A DNA stretch of 64,000 nt from Amblyornis subalaris (Eukaryota > Chordata > Aves > Passeriformes > Ptilonorhynchidae). A model generated the notes under the pieces. It ran no database searches, was not told where the DNA came from, and saw only the letters and a program-made list of their open reading frames with translations. Below, one piece after another: positions 36,201-49,300 of this stretch (its first letter is position 1; every line of letters begins with the position of its first letter). The stretch is taken from contig JACAXG010000061.1 in the NCBI GenBank assembly GCA_018881555.1, positions 2,666,001 to 2,730,000 on the forward strand, in the 5' to 3' direction. The position numbers and the translations under genes were made by a program.

Positions 36201-38988
36201 CAGCAATGTTAATACAGGTTGCGTAGTTGCATTGTGAAATCTCCTAAGCTTCAATAGAGCTGTTTGTTCTACACGAGCCACAAAACAATCAGGAGGGCTC
36301 TAGTTTCTTTTGCAGCAAAGCAGGGTAAGAGGTTTACTAAATAGTAAACAAATATATTATGGAAGACAGTAAGTGGTGGAGAATTCTCAGGGATATAGAG
36401 CAAATGATGAGAGGCATTTGTAGGAAGAAAACATTCAAGGTGTAGATTTTAAGGCTCTGGCTGCAGACAACCAACTCAGTGACATAAACCGCAAGTAATG
36501 ACTGCAAATTCCATTCTGAATACACTTTCCACATACTCATGGATATGGGATGATATATATTTATGTATCTCAAAGGAGTTCCACAGAACTCCTTTCACTG
36601 TGGATGACAACTCTTGCTCTTACCTTTCAGCCTCTTTGTGGAAATTTCAGGGATATGGTCTTGGAATTTTACATCAACTCCCAAGAATTTGTGTTCTTAA
36701 GGTCTGTATGGTGAGACAAAACCTCCCCAAAAATACTTTAGATCCAGGGCTTAAACCTATTCCAGCTGTGCAGACCTGTCAGATTTTGTTCCAGGAAGAG
36801 TTTCTGCTTAAAAGCCTATCTGGTCTGCATTGTCTTAGATTAGCTTGCTGGGTACATACGCAATTTGGAATATACAATAGTGCCAGATTCTACAACACAG
36901 AACTTTTTAAAGGTGGGAGAAGCACAATAAAATTTCACATCCTCAATAAAGCCTGAGCTCGTGCTGGTTCCCTTATGGCAGACTAAGCAGCACATTCTTG
37001 AAGTAAAATGTCAAAACTAGTATTTTAAACTCAGGCAAAAAATTAAAGCAAGAGTAAATGTTATGGAGTACAAGAGTAAATATTGTACCTTTTTATGAGC
37101 CCACAAACTCACGAAATTCCCCATGTGGTTATATATTTTTTGGTGAGAACTGTAGAGGGAAATTTCTTGCTGGTCTTTTCTTTCTGGATTTTCAAATAAA
37201 TAGCAGTCCATGCAATCCTGCCTGGCTGAAGAGAGCATGAGAAAAATACCTTGGAGAAATGGAAAAGAGAGGAGAAAATGAAAGAAATCTTGGAGATATT
37301 CCCTTCATGTTCAGATCACTTAAAATTACATTCCATAAAGCACTCTCAAAAAAAACTGCAGAGAAGGGTGTATATTTAAAACCTGAAAGTTTTAGCACTT
37401 TCTATGAGGTTATGTATATACAGCACTGTAGTTCTGTGTACATGTATGTATGTCTGTGAGGATGCAGAGGTGTATCTCTGGTTTTGAAATGTTTGCCTGT
37501 GACAAAGCTGAACTTTTTTTCCCAGATCCTCTTTCTGAAAATCCTTGATTAAACAGGGCAGGTACTTGAGGGATCTACAGGGCAAGGTGACTTGGTATGA
37601 GATCAATGAAGGTCTGCTGAGTTCTAGAAAACATTGAATAATTTTAAAAGAAAACCAAAGTGTATATATATGTATGTATATAGTGGACACAAGATGCATG
37701 GAAAAATTTGAGAAATTAATTTCTGCTGCAGTAAGAGAGGAATAATACTTCCGTTCTTCCATTTAATTCAGCTCTAGCTTTCCAGTGGCTCAGAGTCCAT
37801 GAAAAGATACAAGTGAGCCCACAGTCTGAGTCCTTAGAGCTGGCTGAGGAACCTCCCACACTGTGATGGGAACAGACCATATCACACTGATTTTTGCTGA
37901 GCTGTGATCCCTGTAATCCCAGTTCAGCTGTATTAAGTGATTCCCATGGTGAACCAGAGCATCCTAAACCCTGTGGTGGTTACTCCAACTGTGAGAGGGC
38001 ATAGCAAAGAGGTGGTTGTTATCAGGAGATTGATGAGAATGGACACTCAGTTCCCTGGTGCTAGTGGCCATCCACCACACAGCTACAGTAACTTTGAAAC
38101 ACCTCACATGGTATTTTTATAGGAACAGANAAATCAGTCAATCAGAACCACCAGATCATGGGTAAAGTTGAAAAGTGCTGGCTGCTTGATGGAGCTTCAG
38201 GTCACTAAATGCCAAATAATACATGTGAAAATCCACAGTGCACCTANACAATTATGGGGTCTAATTACTAGGAATTATACTAAAAAGCTTTCTTAAAACA
38301 CCAACTCTGTNCTTTCCAGTGGTCAGAAAGGCAAATAAGCCGTTAGAAATTAATTAAGAAGGAGGATGAGAACTGAAAAGGAAACACCTTTTTGGCACTG
38401 TATAAGCACGTGCTGCCCTCTTATCTTCAATATTACCTTATCTCAAAAGAGAGTTAGCTGAGCTAGGAGACTGCACCAGAAAAGGGAAACAGGAATGACC
38501 TAGCGCATGGAATAAATTCTGCTTGAGAGGAAACTAACTGGATTAGGACTTCAGCTCATAAAGAGACTATGGAATAATAAATGGGTTGAGAAGGCAAGTG
38601 ATTATTTGTTGCTTTTCAAAGAGCATGGAACTTTGTAAGAAGGTTCTGTTGTACTGACTGCAGAAAGTGGGAAGAACATTTTCAGGAAGAACTAGGACAC
38701 ATATCGAATATTCTTATGTTCTTTCAATATCTATTGGCTGTGAAAGAGAAGATACAGGGATGAATAGGCTTCTTGTCTGACATGATGTAGCTGTCTTTAT
38801 ACCAAACCTAGCCATCAGTCCAACTAATGCTGTGTTCAATGTGAAAATTCAGAGTCCAGATGCAGAGATATGTCAAACAATTCAGAAATTATGGTTCCTG
38901 TGGCAAAATGGACAGCCTCACATCATACACGATTCATTTTAGGTTATCTGGGCTTCAAAAGTACCCTGTTGGGTGAATTTCATTATAN
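33299..38988. other. Non-coding stretch with minor simple repeats
   Basis: It includes a short (CTA)n at 33421-33435 preceded by a duplicated CAGATGAGAC (33395 and 33412), a TATG/TATA-rich string near 37660-37682, and AT-rich sequence. The longest open frame in the window (152 codons, 36498-36956 plus) lies here, but it has no recognisable domain, splice arrangement or promoter. No mobile element is identified. Confidence 0.45.
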
Positions 38989-39046
38989 CTGTGAAATAAG
39001 TTTCGCATCAGCTTCATCTGTGAGATAAGTGTCACATCAGCATTAT
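38989..39046 (+). repeat. Two-copy tandem repeat, 29-bp unit
   Basis: CTGTGAAATAAGTTTCGCAT and its continuation (38989-39017) is followed directly by CTGTGAGATAAGTGTCACAT and its continuation (39018-39046). The two units differ at five or six positions. The bases just upstream (TTTCATTATA) resemble the end of a unit, suggesting a partial third copy. Confidence 0.85.
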
Positions 39047-39387
39047 AGTCAGTTTTCTCAGAATAGCTCTGGACACCTAAGGGTTAAGGACTTTGTTTTA
39101 GCANTGTGCTGATTGCCCCAGAGGGTTGGACCTTGAGTTTGATACTTCTTCCCAAGACATCATTTTTAGCAGGCCAGGCTTTGCTGCTACTGTGTTTGTT
39201 AGGTGATTTGGTCAGGGGAGCAGGTGTATCTGGACTAACACTGGCACTAATAACCCATGTGATGAAGTCCAGGAGAGCTGGTTGATTTTTCAAGCATCAC
39301 CTTCAAGTTTAAGAGTGGGACAAGCAGGAAACCAAGTAAACGTGGTAGGACACCCGCATGAGTGAAAAAGCAGCTTGTAGAAAAGAT

Positions 39388-39828
39388 GCTGAGAGTCCTG
39401 CAAAGGGCCACNAAGATGCTGAGAGGATTGGAACATTTGATGTCAGAGGAGGCTGAGAGCTGGGACTATTCAGCCTGAAGAACAGAAGACTCAGGGCAGG
39501 GGATTCTCATCAATGTGTATAAATACCTGAAGGGAGGGTNGAAAGAAGACGAAACCAGGCTCTTCTCATTCTTTTCTTGTGACAGGACAAAAACAATAGG
39601 CACAACTTGAAGTACAGGAAAAACCACTGAGTTTCCACTCATACATAAGAAAAACCTTTTTTTTACTGTACATGTGGTCAATGCTGGAACAAGTCTCTCA
39701 GAGAAGCTGATGAGATTTTCAGAGATATTCAAGACCTGACCCACAGCTCTGAGTATCCTGTCAGAGCTGATGCTGCTTTGAGCAAGAGGTTGGTCCAGAT
39801 AATCAAGAAATACCTTCCTNCCTTAGAG
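39388..39828 (+). mobile_element. CR1 LINE 3' fragment, plus orientation, diverged
   Basis: The order of motifs is that of a CR1 3' portion: CTGCAAAGGGCCAC, GCTGGGACTATTCAGCCTGA, ATAAATACCTGAAGGGAGGG, GTGACAGGACAAAAACAATAGGC, then the diverged segment with CAATGCTGGAACAAG and finally TTTGAGCAAGAGGTTGG. At about 440 bases it is the longest CR1 fragment in the window. It carries several frame breaks and two N bases, and the terminal octamer repeats are lost or unrecognisable. It lies close to the tandem repeat upstream with no obvious link. Confidence 0.85.
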
Positions 39829-42690
39829 ATATTGGTTAAACCACCAGTGTTGGAGCAATTGCATTTGTGTGAGCAGTGGGCGGGATTGCAGTCANGTTGC
39901 AGCAGCAAATCTAATGGAAAGATTTTTTAAAGTGCATTATATACAAATGTGTCCATACATGCAAGAATGTAGTGGGAGGATATTAATGTATAATTTGTCT
40001 AAGCTNCTGCAGTTCTGTATCTTTATCTGCAGTAATTTCTCTATGCAATAGTGATGTGCCTGCACAGCTGTGCTGTCATCCACTTTCGTATGTCTTTGTG
40101 TGTTGTACTGGAAGGTGTTAATGAAGGTGCCTAACATCCCACTTCTACTATTCCCTGGAAGCCTGTGCCTAATCATAACTTTGAACTTCTAGTCCTAATA
40201 AAATATAGCATTTTCAGCTGTATTTTGATGTATTGTGATGTAAAACTTTTGTTAAAGAGAAGGTGNAAAACAATTTTAGAGAAAATAGCTTCATTCGGCC
40301 TCCTGAAAAAGTCTTGATTAAGACTAAATAATGACAGATAAGTAAAACTTTTGCTTTTGTGTGATAAGCATATGTTTNTTGAATCAATACATCAATGGGG
40401 ATTTTGCACAGGCATTTTTTTCCACAGATTTTGTAAATCAATTTTCAATGATAATGATAAATAGAGACTCCAAGGAATGTTTCAACTGGTAGATAGAAAA
40501 GGAAGAATGCTCTAATATCAGGTCAACAGATTTCTTTGTGGGTGTTACCNGCAAAAGAAGAAAGTGTGTTGCTCAGACTGCTAGTTTATCTTGACAGAAG
40601 ATAAATGCTCCACGATCTTCTATTTCATATTTCTGTGGTTTAAAGATAAGAAAATTAATTTTTGAGAGTTCAGTGATGGAATGANGATCAAATTTACCAT
40701 GTCTATGGACCATAGTTCAATTCGGCCTTGTCAAAATATTTCATCAGTGTAGAGTTAAGGAATGGAAAGCTCAAAGGTTTCAGACATTTACAATCAAACA
40801 AGGACAAAAGTTTGCCTCACCTCGTGCTTTCCTCTGAAACAAAAACTGCCGTGTTGTGGAGCTGGAAGTAGTGGGGGATATTTCTGAACCTGGTGGGAAG
40901 CATGTGGATTGTATGAATGCTATGAAATGTAACAGTTGAGAAAGCCAGTGGTAGGTAAGTGTTCTATGGGCACCAATCTATTTGTTGTTGATATGCCAGC
41001 GGTTTACTGTGTTTTTCCTTTAATCGATGATCTTCAGAAAAGTAGCTGAAGTCAAGCTGTGCACCAGAGGCATGACACCTCTGCGTTACAGAGAATCAGA
41101 TTCATAGCCTGAAGTCCTATCCCTCTTAAGGGATGTTATCTCTCACAGTAATGCATGCAAACGGGGAGCACGCTTGGGACAGTGACTGCATGTGTCCTTA
41201 ATCTATCAGAGGATGTATTTTTCCTTGAGAAATTTCAGGAAAAAAAGGTGTAGAAGACAAAAAGAACAGAGCAAACTTCATTTCCCTCTAAAGTATTAGG
41301 ACTGCCCAATGGACTGAATACATGTGTTTAAAAAATAAAAAAATAAAAAAATCCCGAACCCTAAACTTTCCTTTTGATTGCATGTGTATCTGGGTGATAA
41401 GAATGCTTTAGCACAACTGGGAGAAAACACTGCTGGAGTAATCTGCAGGATTTTACTTGTATGGACAGAGATCTGTCATATATACATTCAGAAATGCAAA
41501 TCCTACATGGTTTCTCCTGAAATTAGATCTGGACTATGCTCTTTGGGGAGAGCCATGGCCTCACGGGACTGCTTAGACTCCACTGAGGCTTTACTGTGAT
41601 TTTTATTGTACACTAAAATGATGTGGCCAAAAGATTATGGGAGATTAATCTGAAAAATGTTCACAGGATGATGTGGAATCAAATTATATACATTGAAGCT
41701 GAAGAACAAATCTGTTGGCTGAAATGTGCTGATTTGCATAAAACATTGTAATTTCTAAGAAAATTTACAGAGCAATCTCTCTTTATTCTGTGCTGCATAA
41801 TAGCTTCTTATTTTTATTCAGGGCTTGAAAATTTGGAACAAAAGGGATATGCTGAAAAATAGTATGACAAGGCAAGTTCCCTTGACAGTTAAAGTAGGAA
41901 CTGACTTGGTACATGGGGTCGTCATCTTTTTAAAATATTTTTTTTTGGAGGGGAAGAAGAAGATGATCTCTACATAAACATTTATGTAAAACAGATAGTT
42001 AAAAATAATACAGCTATTTTGTACGAAATAAAATACCCCCCCCCAAAGATACGTGTGTTTTGTTTCTTAAAAAAGAGAAATTAAAATTAGTTGAAGCACG
42101 ATTAGGGCATTTAATCAAACAAGTCTAATTTTAGGATATTTAAATGCTTTCTTCTCCTGCTGAAACTCTGTAGAGCAGATAATCAGTTTGCATATCCCAC
42201 TTTGAAAACTTTAATTAGACTCATCAAATGAGGCAGACTACAGTATGCTTGCTCTGGGTGAGAAGTGCATTGTTTAATGAGTTCCTTGTGATTTTCCGGG
42301 CAGTTATAGGATGAAGATGTACTGCAAAAGTCTATTTCAAAAGAATAATTTATAGTTTTGTGCACAGAGAACATGAAGGAAACGACAAAAATGATGGAAA
42401 AAAAAGTTAATGCTGGAGAAAAACCATAAGGCTGAGCTAAGCCAGAAGATCAATGAGAAAAGTGTGATGCAACAGTTTCATCTCAGGATGTTGCTGGTTA
42501 CAATTAATTTATTGCTATTTAAATACAAAACCAGGCCCTGGGACGGGGTGGAAATAAATGCTGAATTAAATCGGAATGCTTTGTCTTCATGAGAAATCAA
42601 GGAATGGAGAAACACGAACTTTAATTTTTTGTTGAAATTCAGTAACTTCTCAGAACCTACATTCTGGCTTGCTGTGGTGCCTGGCAGCAG
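39829..42690. other. Non-coding stretch with short low-complexity runs
   Basis: An A-rich run of AAAAAAT units lies at 41330-41352, a T run at 41939-41946, and a run of nine C at 42036-42044. No gene or transposable element is supported. Confidence 0.45.
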
Positions 42691-42771
42691 ACCAAGGAGT
42701 GGTGGTCACTCACCACTGTGAGGGGAGACATGCTTGCTCCTTGGTCATGGTTTGTAACAGTCACAGTGGTG
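42691..42771. repeat. Interleaved inverted repeats
   Basis: CACCACTGTGA (42711-42721) is the exact reverse complement of TCACAGTGGTG (42761-42771). ACCAAGGAG (42691-42699) is the exact reverse complement of CTCCTTGGT (42737-42745). AGTGGTG (42698-42704) can also pair with CACCACT (42711-42717). The pairs interleave rather than nest, so this is not a simple hairpin RNA gene. It may be chance or the remnant of a small inversion. Confidence 0.6.
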
Positions 42772-43156
42772 GAAATAAACTTNTGATTTCCCTTCCTTTT
42801 CCTTCCTTTCCACAGGGTATATGTCTGTGTTCCTTGCTGCCTTCTCTGTTAATTTTCCCTCATTGTGTTTCAAGGTCACTCTTTTGATTCCCTCCCATCA
42901 GTTGTGTTTCTAAAGTGCTGCACTATAAGAGGTGTCACGAGTCAGAGATGATGTAGTACAGGAGCTGTACAACTTACTGTACCTCCAGCTTCTTGTTTTT
43001 AAGGTTGGTAATATCCTTTGTTTTTTACCTTCCAGTCCATGTGACCATGAAGTAGGAATATAATTTCTTTCTTAGTTCCATATTGATTTAGGCTCATAGT
43101 TTCTGCTGATTTGTGTAAAAACTAGCAAAATCTTGCATACCTAATTCATCAATAAT
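42772..43156. other. Non-coding spacer without recognised features
   Basis: A pyrimidine-rich stretch (42786-42815) leads into otherwise unremarkable sequence with no exon or repeat recognised. Confidence 0.4.
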
Positions 43157-43250
43157 AAAATCATAGAATAATTTAGGTTGGAAAAGACCTCTAATATCAT
43201 GGAGTCCAACCATAAACCTAACACTGCCAAGTCCACCACTAATAGTACAC
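43157..43250 (-). mobile_element. Short CR1 LINE 3' end, minus orientation
   Basis: AAAATCATAGAATAATTTAG, GGTTGGAAAAGACCTCTAAT and GGAGTCCAACCATAAACC with ACACTGCCAAGTCCACCACT are a clear reverse-complement CR1 terminus of about 95 bases. This is a strong 5' truncation or later erosion. Confidence 0.9.
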
Positions 43251-44754
43251 ATAATAGGCAACAAACCTGCACAGTATAAGTGAACATAAATATTAAACCA
43301 TAAATGCAGTAGTCATCCACTGAACAGGTAGTGGCAGGACTTGATTTCTTTCTTTGTNCATCTAATGAAAAATGATGTTGACCATGTGAACCATTTTGTT
43401 AAGACACAAACACAGGGAAATATTGTGAATGGAGTATTGTTAGGTGCATCTGAGAAGTGTAGGAATAATCTCTGGTGACCTGAATTTAATGGGATGAAGG
43501 CGTGAATATAGAGAAAGATATTTAATATATTTCTAGAGGAAGGAGGAAAACAGGAAGAAAATATACTGAGACAAAAGGATGAATCCATGGATCTGATTTT
43601 ATTATAGACAAGGAAAAGGAATCCTCACTGGATCAGTCTGTTAGCTAATGAACCAGTGAATAGTCACTGGAATGGCCTTCCTAAATGATGGTATGGTGTT
43701 GACAGCTTCAGGAAGAAGGCCAGGGAGATTTTGAAGACTGGCATAGTCCCACACACACATCTCTCTGGGTGTCTGCAAAGAAAGGCAGTCAGAGCAGATG
43801 AGCCTGTTCTGACATGGCTACAGCCAAAGCAGGTTTTAGCTTCTCAAGGACAGTGTGACTCTTCANCCTTGCTCAGCAATAACCTCATAACAATTTGTTT
43901 TCATTAAAAGTGTGAATACAGGGTATGTTCTTAGGAATGGCAATAGAGACTTATAAGAGTGAACTGCAGAGAATTTAAAAGAAGATAGAACTACTGGAAA
44001 GTAACTCTAAATCCCCAGATTTTGTTGTTGGTTTCCTGTTGCAAATCAAGTATGAGTATCCAACGTGTTTAGCATGAGGCTACTCTGATTGTGAGAGTTC
44101 CTGAGCAGAGGTGTTTGTAAATGCCACTCCCANGTATTCCAGCCCACTGCTTGGTAGTTGAATTTTATTTCTCAATTTTCTACAACATGCTTTAAAACTC
44201 CCAACAAAATTGCTTAGGCTAGNATGCTGTTTGATTAAAATGTAACAGTATATATATAAAATATACCAACGCATGGCATATGTAAAAAAAAAGAGTGTGT
44301 GAGTATAGGTGTAAATATATGTAAAATTTATGACATAAGTAAAAGACAGGAGTCTGTCTGTACTGAAGGAGCTGTGTGGTGTGGAGTAATCAAAGTGTAA
44401 AAATATGGAAAAATTGCCATTGATGGTCTTGATATCATAACCAGTAATGGGGTTATCTTGCTAGTGTACACTGGTAGTAGTGGTCACCAGAGAGGGAAAA
44501 AGCTGAATATTTTGGTCAGGACAAACTCTTAAAAATTCCCAATTATTCTTTTTAGAANCCAGATGTTCATGCGAGAGAGAAGACACTGACATGTGGGAAT
44601 AGAAGACAAAATGTGTTCCCTTATGCACCAATCCCATGACTATCCAGAAAAAAATATTGCTTCTTTTTCCCACCCCAGAGTATCTCCCATCAAAAAATGA
44701 GGTCATGCTCTTTCATCCTGCCCAGCTATAGTTTTTTTCCCCCCTAACTCCTCC
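43251..44754. other. Non-coding stretch
   Basis: A diverged segment at about 43640-43760 has a vaguely CR1-like word order but cannot be supported. A TATATATA string lies near 44250-44257. No gene is recognised. Confidence 0.4.
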
Positions 44755-45401
44755 TCAGGTCTGCAGGCTGAAAGCATTGATATCTTTGGGGTGAGTCCAT
44801 TCCCAAGGCTGTGAATCCCCACATAACACTGGCAGGCGGTGCTGGTGCAGACGTTCGGGATAAAGCTTGTTGTTTTGTTCAAACTCCTTATTTGTTTCCA
44901 TCAAGAAGTGCTGAGAGGATGTGTATAGCATGGTGAGTGCCACAGTGGCATTAAAAGGCCCATCACAAGACTTCATTTGCCCACAGGCAGTGTTGTGAGA
45001 ACAGACGTTCCCTGGAAGCAACTGGGAGCGATCTCCAGTCAACCTCATCTCCAAGTTAGCCTTTCTGAGAAAGAAATTAGTCATTTACTTCCTCTGAGGC
45101 TTTTTTTCTTTGCTTGAACTGCCAAAAACCTCACTTGCACTAAGTTGAGGGCATACCAGTGCCCCCAGTGGTTAGTNCCCTCTTGGATGCTGAATGGTCC
45201 TTTATGTCCAGGTGAGTCATTGCATGCGCCAAGTGGCCCAGAGCTGTGGGTTTGGGCATGGAGACCATCAGCTGTGATTAGGCAGGGTTTGACACAAGTT
45301 GCAAAGCTTGTGTAGGCTCCTGGCTGAACACCTGGAGAGCCAGTCAGTACTGATACCCACCTTGCTCTGGCCACAGTGTGATGAGGACCTGTGCTGGGCA
45401 T
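44755..45401 (-). pseudogene. Possible decayed coding remnant, unrecognised
   Basis: On the minus strand two open frames of 106 and 109 codons abut with a four-base overlap (stop and start around 45081-45084) in different frames. This is the pattern left by a single indel in a once-longer reading frame. The second frame contains paired cysteines, an N-glycosylation-type Asn-Ala-Thr and a tryptophan-rich end, which together look secreted or ectodomain-like. No family is recognised, and no pol-like sequence or LTR is seen alongside. Frames of this length also arise by chance in this window, so confidence is low. Confidence 0.15.
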
Positions 45402-45999
45402 TTAGAGCTGTCTCTATGTCTGCAGGCAAACAGCAGTCCTGTGTTCTGACTGCATGTACTTTCTTAGTGTGGCTGATTATGGATATGTTTAGACTGTTTA
45501 CATGGAGTCAAATTAAATCCTTTTTAGTCTTAGACTATCTGCTTTTAACTACTGTTTTATTCAGGCTTTAATTAAAAAAAGAAAAAGAAAGAAAATGTGT
45601 TGCCCATTCTGACCAAAACGTGAAAGTTTTTTCTTGAAGCATGCCTTAATCCACGGTCTAAGGTATGCACATTAATCTGATGTCATGTATTTCCAGCCCT
45701 CCTCTCTTCAGTAGGAGCTGAATGCAAACTGCAAACCAGGGCTTCCCCCTTCAGTCACAGTACTCAGAAAAGGACAGTGTTTGTGGTATTCCATAAAGAG
45801 CAAAATTCAGCTTCCTTTTTTTTACTTTATAGCTAAACTACTAAGTAACAAGATGAGTGAAATGGTGCAGTTAGTGCTGATCAGTGAATGCTTCTTAAAG
45901 GTCAGGAAATGTCATCTTATCCTTTTCCATTGTCAATCACAAAGGCTGGGTTGCTGCTCGCTGTGTGTGAGAGAAAGATAGAGAGGCTCGATTTGGGAG
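45402..45999. other. Non-coding stretch with A-rich run
   Basis: An A/G-rich low-complexity stretch at 45573-45596 and otherwise unremarkable sequence; no gene is supported. Confidence 0.4.
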
Positions 46000-46370
46000 A
46001 AAAAACTCCCGAAGGCTCCTCTTTTCTCTTTGAGGAGATCTCTATCATCACCCAAGCATATGTTTCAGCTAATATTGCTGAAAGCTGGGGTGATTATAAA
46101 TGCAAATTGCTGAAGGTCAAAATCTTGATGTTCTAGGAAGCCCTTGGCAATTATTTGGCCAAAACACATTGCAAAGGTCTCAGGTCAGTATTGTCTTTGT
46201 GAGTGTTACTGTGCTGCAGTGCCATCAATCCCTCATTTCAATTCAGTCTTAAATGAAAAGAGAAAGAGTTTAATTATGGCATCTTAGTGCAGAGGAGCAT
46301 TAATTAATTTTTAAGTGTGTTAGGTGTAATAGGATAATTGCAAGAGAGGGCTCTGCGGGGTCGGGTGTGA
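46000..46370. promoter_or_regulatory. Enhancer-like block (candidate conserved non-coding element)
   Basis: A repeat-free segment with an exact octamer ATGCAAAT (46100-46107), the site class bound by POU factors. Six bases on is AAGGTCA (46113-46119), a nuclear-receptor half-site. TTTAATTATGG and GCATTAATTAATTTTTAAG lie downstream. The spacing of an octamer and a receptor half-site is suggestive only. No conservation data are available here. Confidence 0.2.
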
Positions 46371-49300
46371 TGGATGCGCACTCTCAGGGAGTGTGGAGCA
46401 GCATTTGGGAGTGAGAAGACAGCAAAAGGCTGCTTTAGGAGTGATCAATGCTCTTCGTGAGTTTTGCTGGAGAAGTCACGTGCTCTGGAGCCATCCCTCG
46501 TGCCTGAGCAGGCTGGTGCTGGCAGCTGAAAGCACGGCACACGTGCTCTTCCTCACAAGCCTCTTCCAAAGTATGCCTTGGTTTGCCTGTTGTTTACATC
46601 TCATTGGCATAAACTTTGGTGAGGGTCCATCATTTTTTCATACCCAGAAATGCAATTGCCAGAGGCAGTTAGTAAAACCTGCTCTAAAATAAGGGGTTCA
46701 GACCAGCTCTTTCTTTGGCTGAGACTGCTGGCAGGTGCTGAAGGGGAAAGTTTGTCCTGCTGATAGACACTATAGAATAAACTTCCTAGAGGGGAACTTG
46801 CCTTCTAATTCAGTGCAATTATTCTTCGTCTTAGTCACTAAAATACTTGAAAAAACATTTTTTTTAATCTCTTGTCTATATTTTAAAGTACCAAATATTA
46901 CTGAAAGGCATCTGTTTTTCTGTGAAAATGGTTGTTTTGGGGAATCCTTCAAAGATATTTAGCCTTTATGGTACCTTCTGGCAGCACCTTTCCCAAGATA
47001 ATCCCATGGGAAACATTCTGCCAGTCCCATAGAATACACTTCTTTTCATTAGTTTTTTTGTGTATCCTGATGTTTGTGTTTTCAGTGAGGGTCAAGGGCT
47101 AATTTCATGGCATTTGCTGTTTTCACACATCTCTTGTCTATCCTCTCATTAANTATTATTTAATATTTTTAATGTCTCCAGCTCTTTGTTACAGGCTTTC
47201 TGTGCTCCTAAATGTTTATTAGTACTTATGGGAGGGATTCTCTTCTGACTGCATTTTTTGTGAGATGGGAGGGCCATAGAGAAGCACAGTTTTCTTAGGC
47301 AAAATAGTGTCTTTAACCTTTTCAGTAATGTTTTATGTGTTAATTGCCATATTCTTTATAGTTGGCTTGCTTTTTTTCTTTTTGTTGCCATTGTCCATTT
47401 CCATTACATTTTTTACTAAGCTTTTTCAGTGACCTCCTGGCCATGTCCTTTAGCAAGTATACTTGCATGTCACATGGGAACAGAATGCCGGGTAAAGGAG
47501 ATCCAGCCACATCACTGTGATTGGACTGCATATTTGTATGAAACAAATATATAAGTTCAGTCTGCAATTTCTGAGCTTTGCAATAATACAACTAGCGTCA
47601 GATGCTTATTAATAAGTTGAAAANCCAGTTATTTAACCAGACTGCACTGGACCAGAAGAAGAGGAGACAGAAGAATATTCTGCTTAAGACTGGAACAGGA
47701 CTTCACTAAATCTGCAGCACAGTGATACTAGTGGAGGTTTTAATTTTTCGTTATTTTTTTTTTCTTTTGCTGTTTGGTTGTTTGCTGACTCTACTTATCA
47801 AAAGCAACGAGGAAAGAACGCAAGGCGCTGAATTGTACTGCTAATTCTGTGTTTATTTCTGATTAAATTGCTTTCCTGTCCTTTGATTTGTGAGGAAGGG
47901 GAAGCATAAATGAATGACTAAAGGATTCAGCTGCATAAATCCCTTTAATTGCTCTGGCTGTTATCTGGTTGAACACTGCAAGAGTCTTTAAACATCCCTA
48001 CTGGTGCCCACAGTGTGCTGAATAAGATAGAAGATGTTGACTGGTTCAGCTCTGAAGAGTCTGCAGTCTAAGTGAGANAGCAACAGAGTGATACTGTGAG
48101 AAAAAAAATATTGTATAGATGTATTGTTTTCAATGATTAACAATGCCGTTTACTCCCTTTCCATGGGACATCTCAGAAGAGTGAGTTGTTGTTGGGCATA
48201 TGTACAGTGGCTGAACAATAGTGGGAAAGTGCCGCCTCCATGTGTGGAAGACAGAAAAAATCTCTAGGAATCATGACCTCATTGCTGATGTCATTATTCA
48301 GTTGCTGTCACATGGTGGCACTGCTGTGACCTCACGAGGCTATAACTCCGGAGGCTTGGGCTTCTGCTGCGTACTACCATGCATCTTAAAACCATTCACT
48401 TAATACTTCTGTCCCAGTCCTCTGGGGATGTTTCTGGTGAATTGCTAAACTGCTGTGAGATGCTCAGGTAGTAAATGATCAGTGGAGTATGAAGCAGTAC
48501 AGGCAANTGGGAAGAATTCTAGCTGATGTTACTGTGTTCTAGTTGTAGAACGTGAGATTTTATTTGTATGGCAAAACAGCTCCTTCTGCCTCTTTCAATA
48601 AGTAAGGGGCAAAACACATTGAAAATATGGTGAAATAACAGCAAATCCCAGTTGAAAAGGCAGATAGTGCTTACTGTGGACTGGTGGATATCCTGAATGA
48701 CTCTCCCCTTGCTGATGCTGGGAAGCCACAGCATTGTTCACATGTAGAGATTGTGAACTTGCCAGGAGNGCTCTCTCTTCCTCTCTGTCCTGTAAAGAAA
48801 GCCTTGGCTCATTTTGGATGCTGTTATGTCAAACATGCATAACTGTGGTGCTACCTGTGCAGAACAGTTGAGCACTGGGCTCTCCCAGGATGCAGGAATG
48901 GAAAAGCTTTCTGGGATTCTTGGGTGCAGTCCACAAATGTTCTCAGTGGTCATATCATAGGAGACTTTGAGAAGTGTCTCATTTTGCAGTCGGTGGGGAT
49001 GTTTGCCCCTGTGACTCCCACTGCAGTGACTATTGCAGAATTACACCCTGTTGATGGAGCTGTTTAACATTTAGACACTAAATTTAGGAAGCTTAATACT
49101 CCACTCTTGTGTTCAGATGGAGCACATCCCAGTTCAGGAGCTCTGTAAAGATAACACTNTTTCCAATTCAGTTTTTGAAGTAACTTTCTTTTTGTCTTTT
49201 TTTCACTCTCTTTCTCTATTTTAACATATTATATTTATTTTAGCACTCTAGGCTGCTGCCTGCTTTCATTTNACCTTGCTTTGGCTCCTTAGTGACAATG

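Noticed and set aside
36498..36956. Longest open frame in the window (152 codons, plus).
   Set aside because: No recognisable domain, no splice-site framework or promoter, and length within chance expectation for six frames over 64 kb of AT-leaning DNA.
43640..43760. Possible CR1 fragment (CACTGGAATGGCCTTCC and following).
   Set aside because: Only scattered words match a CR1 ending; without an alignment the resemblance is too weak.
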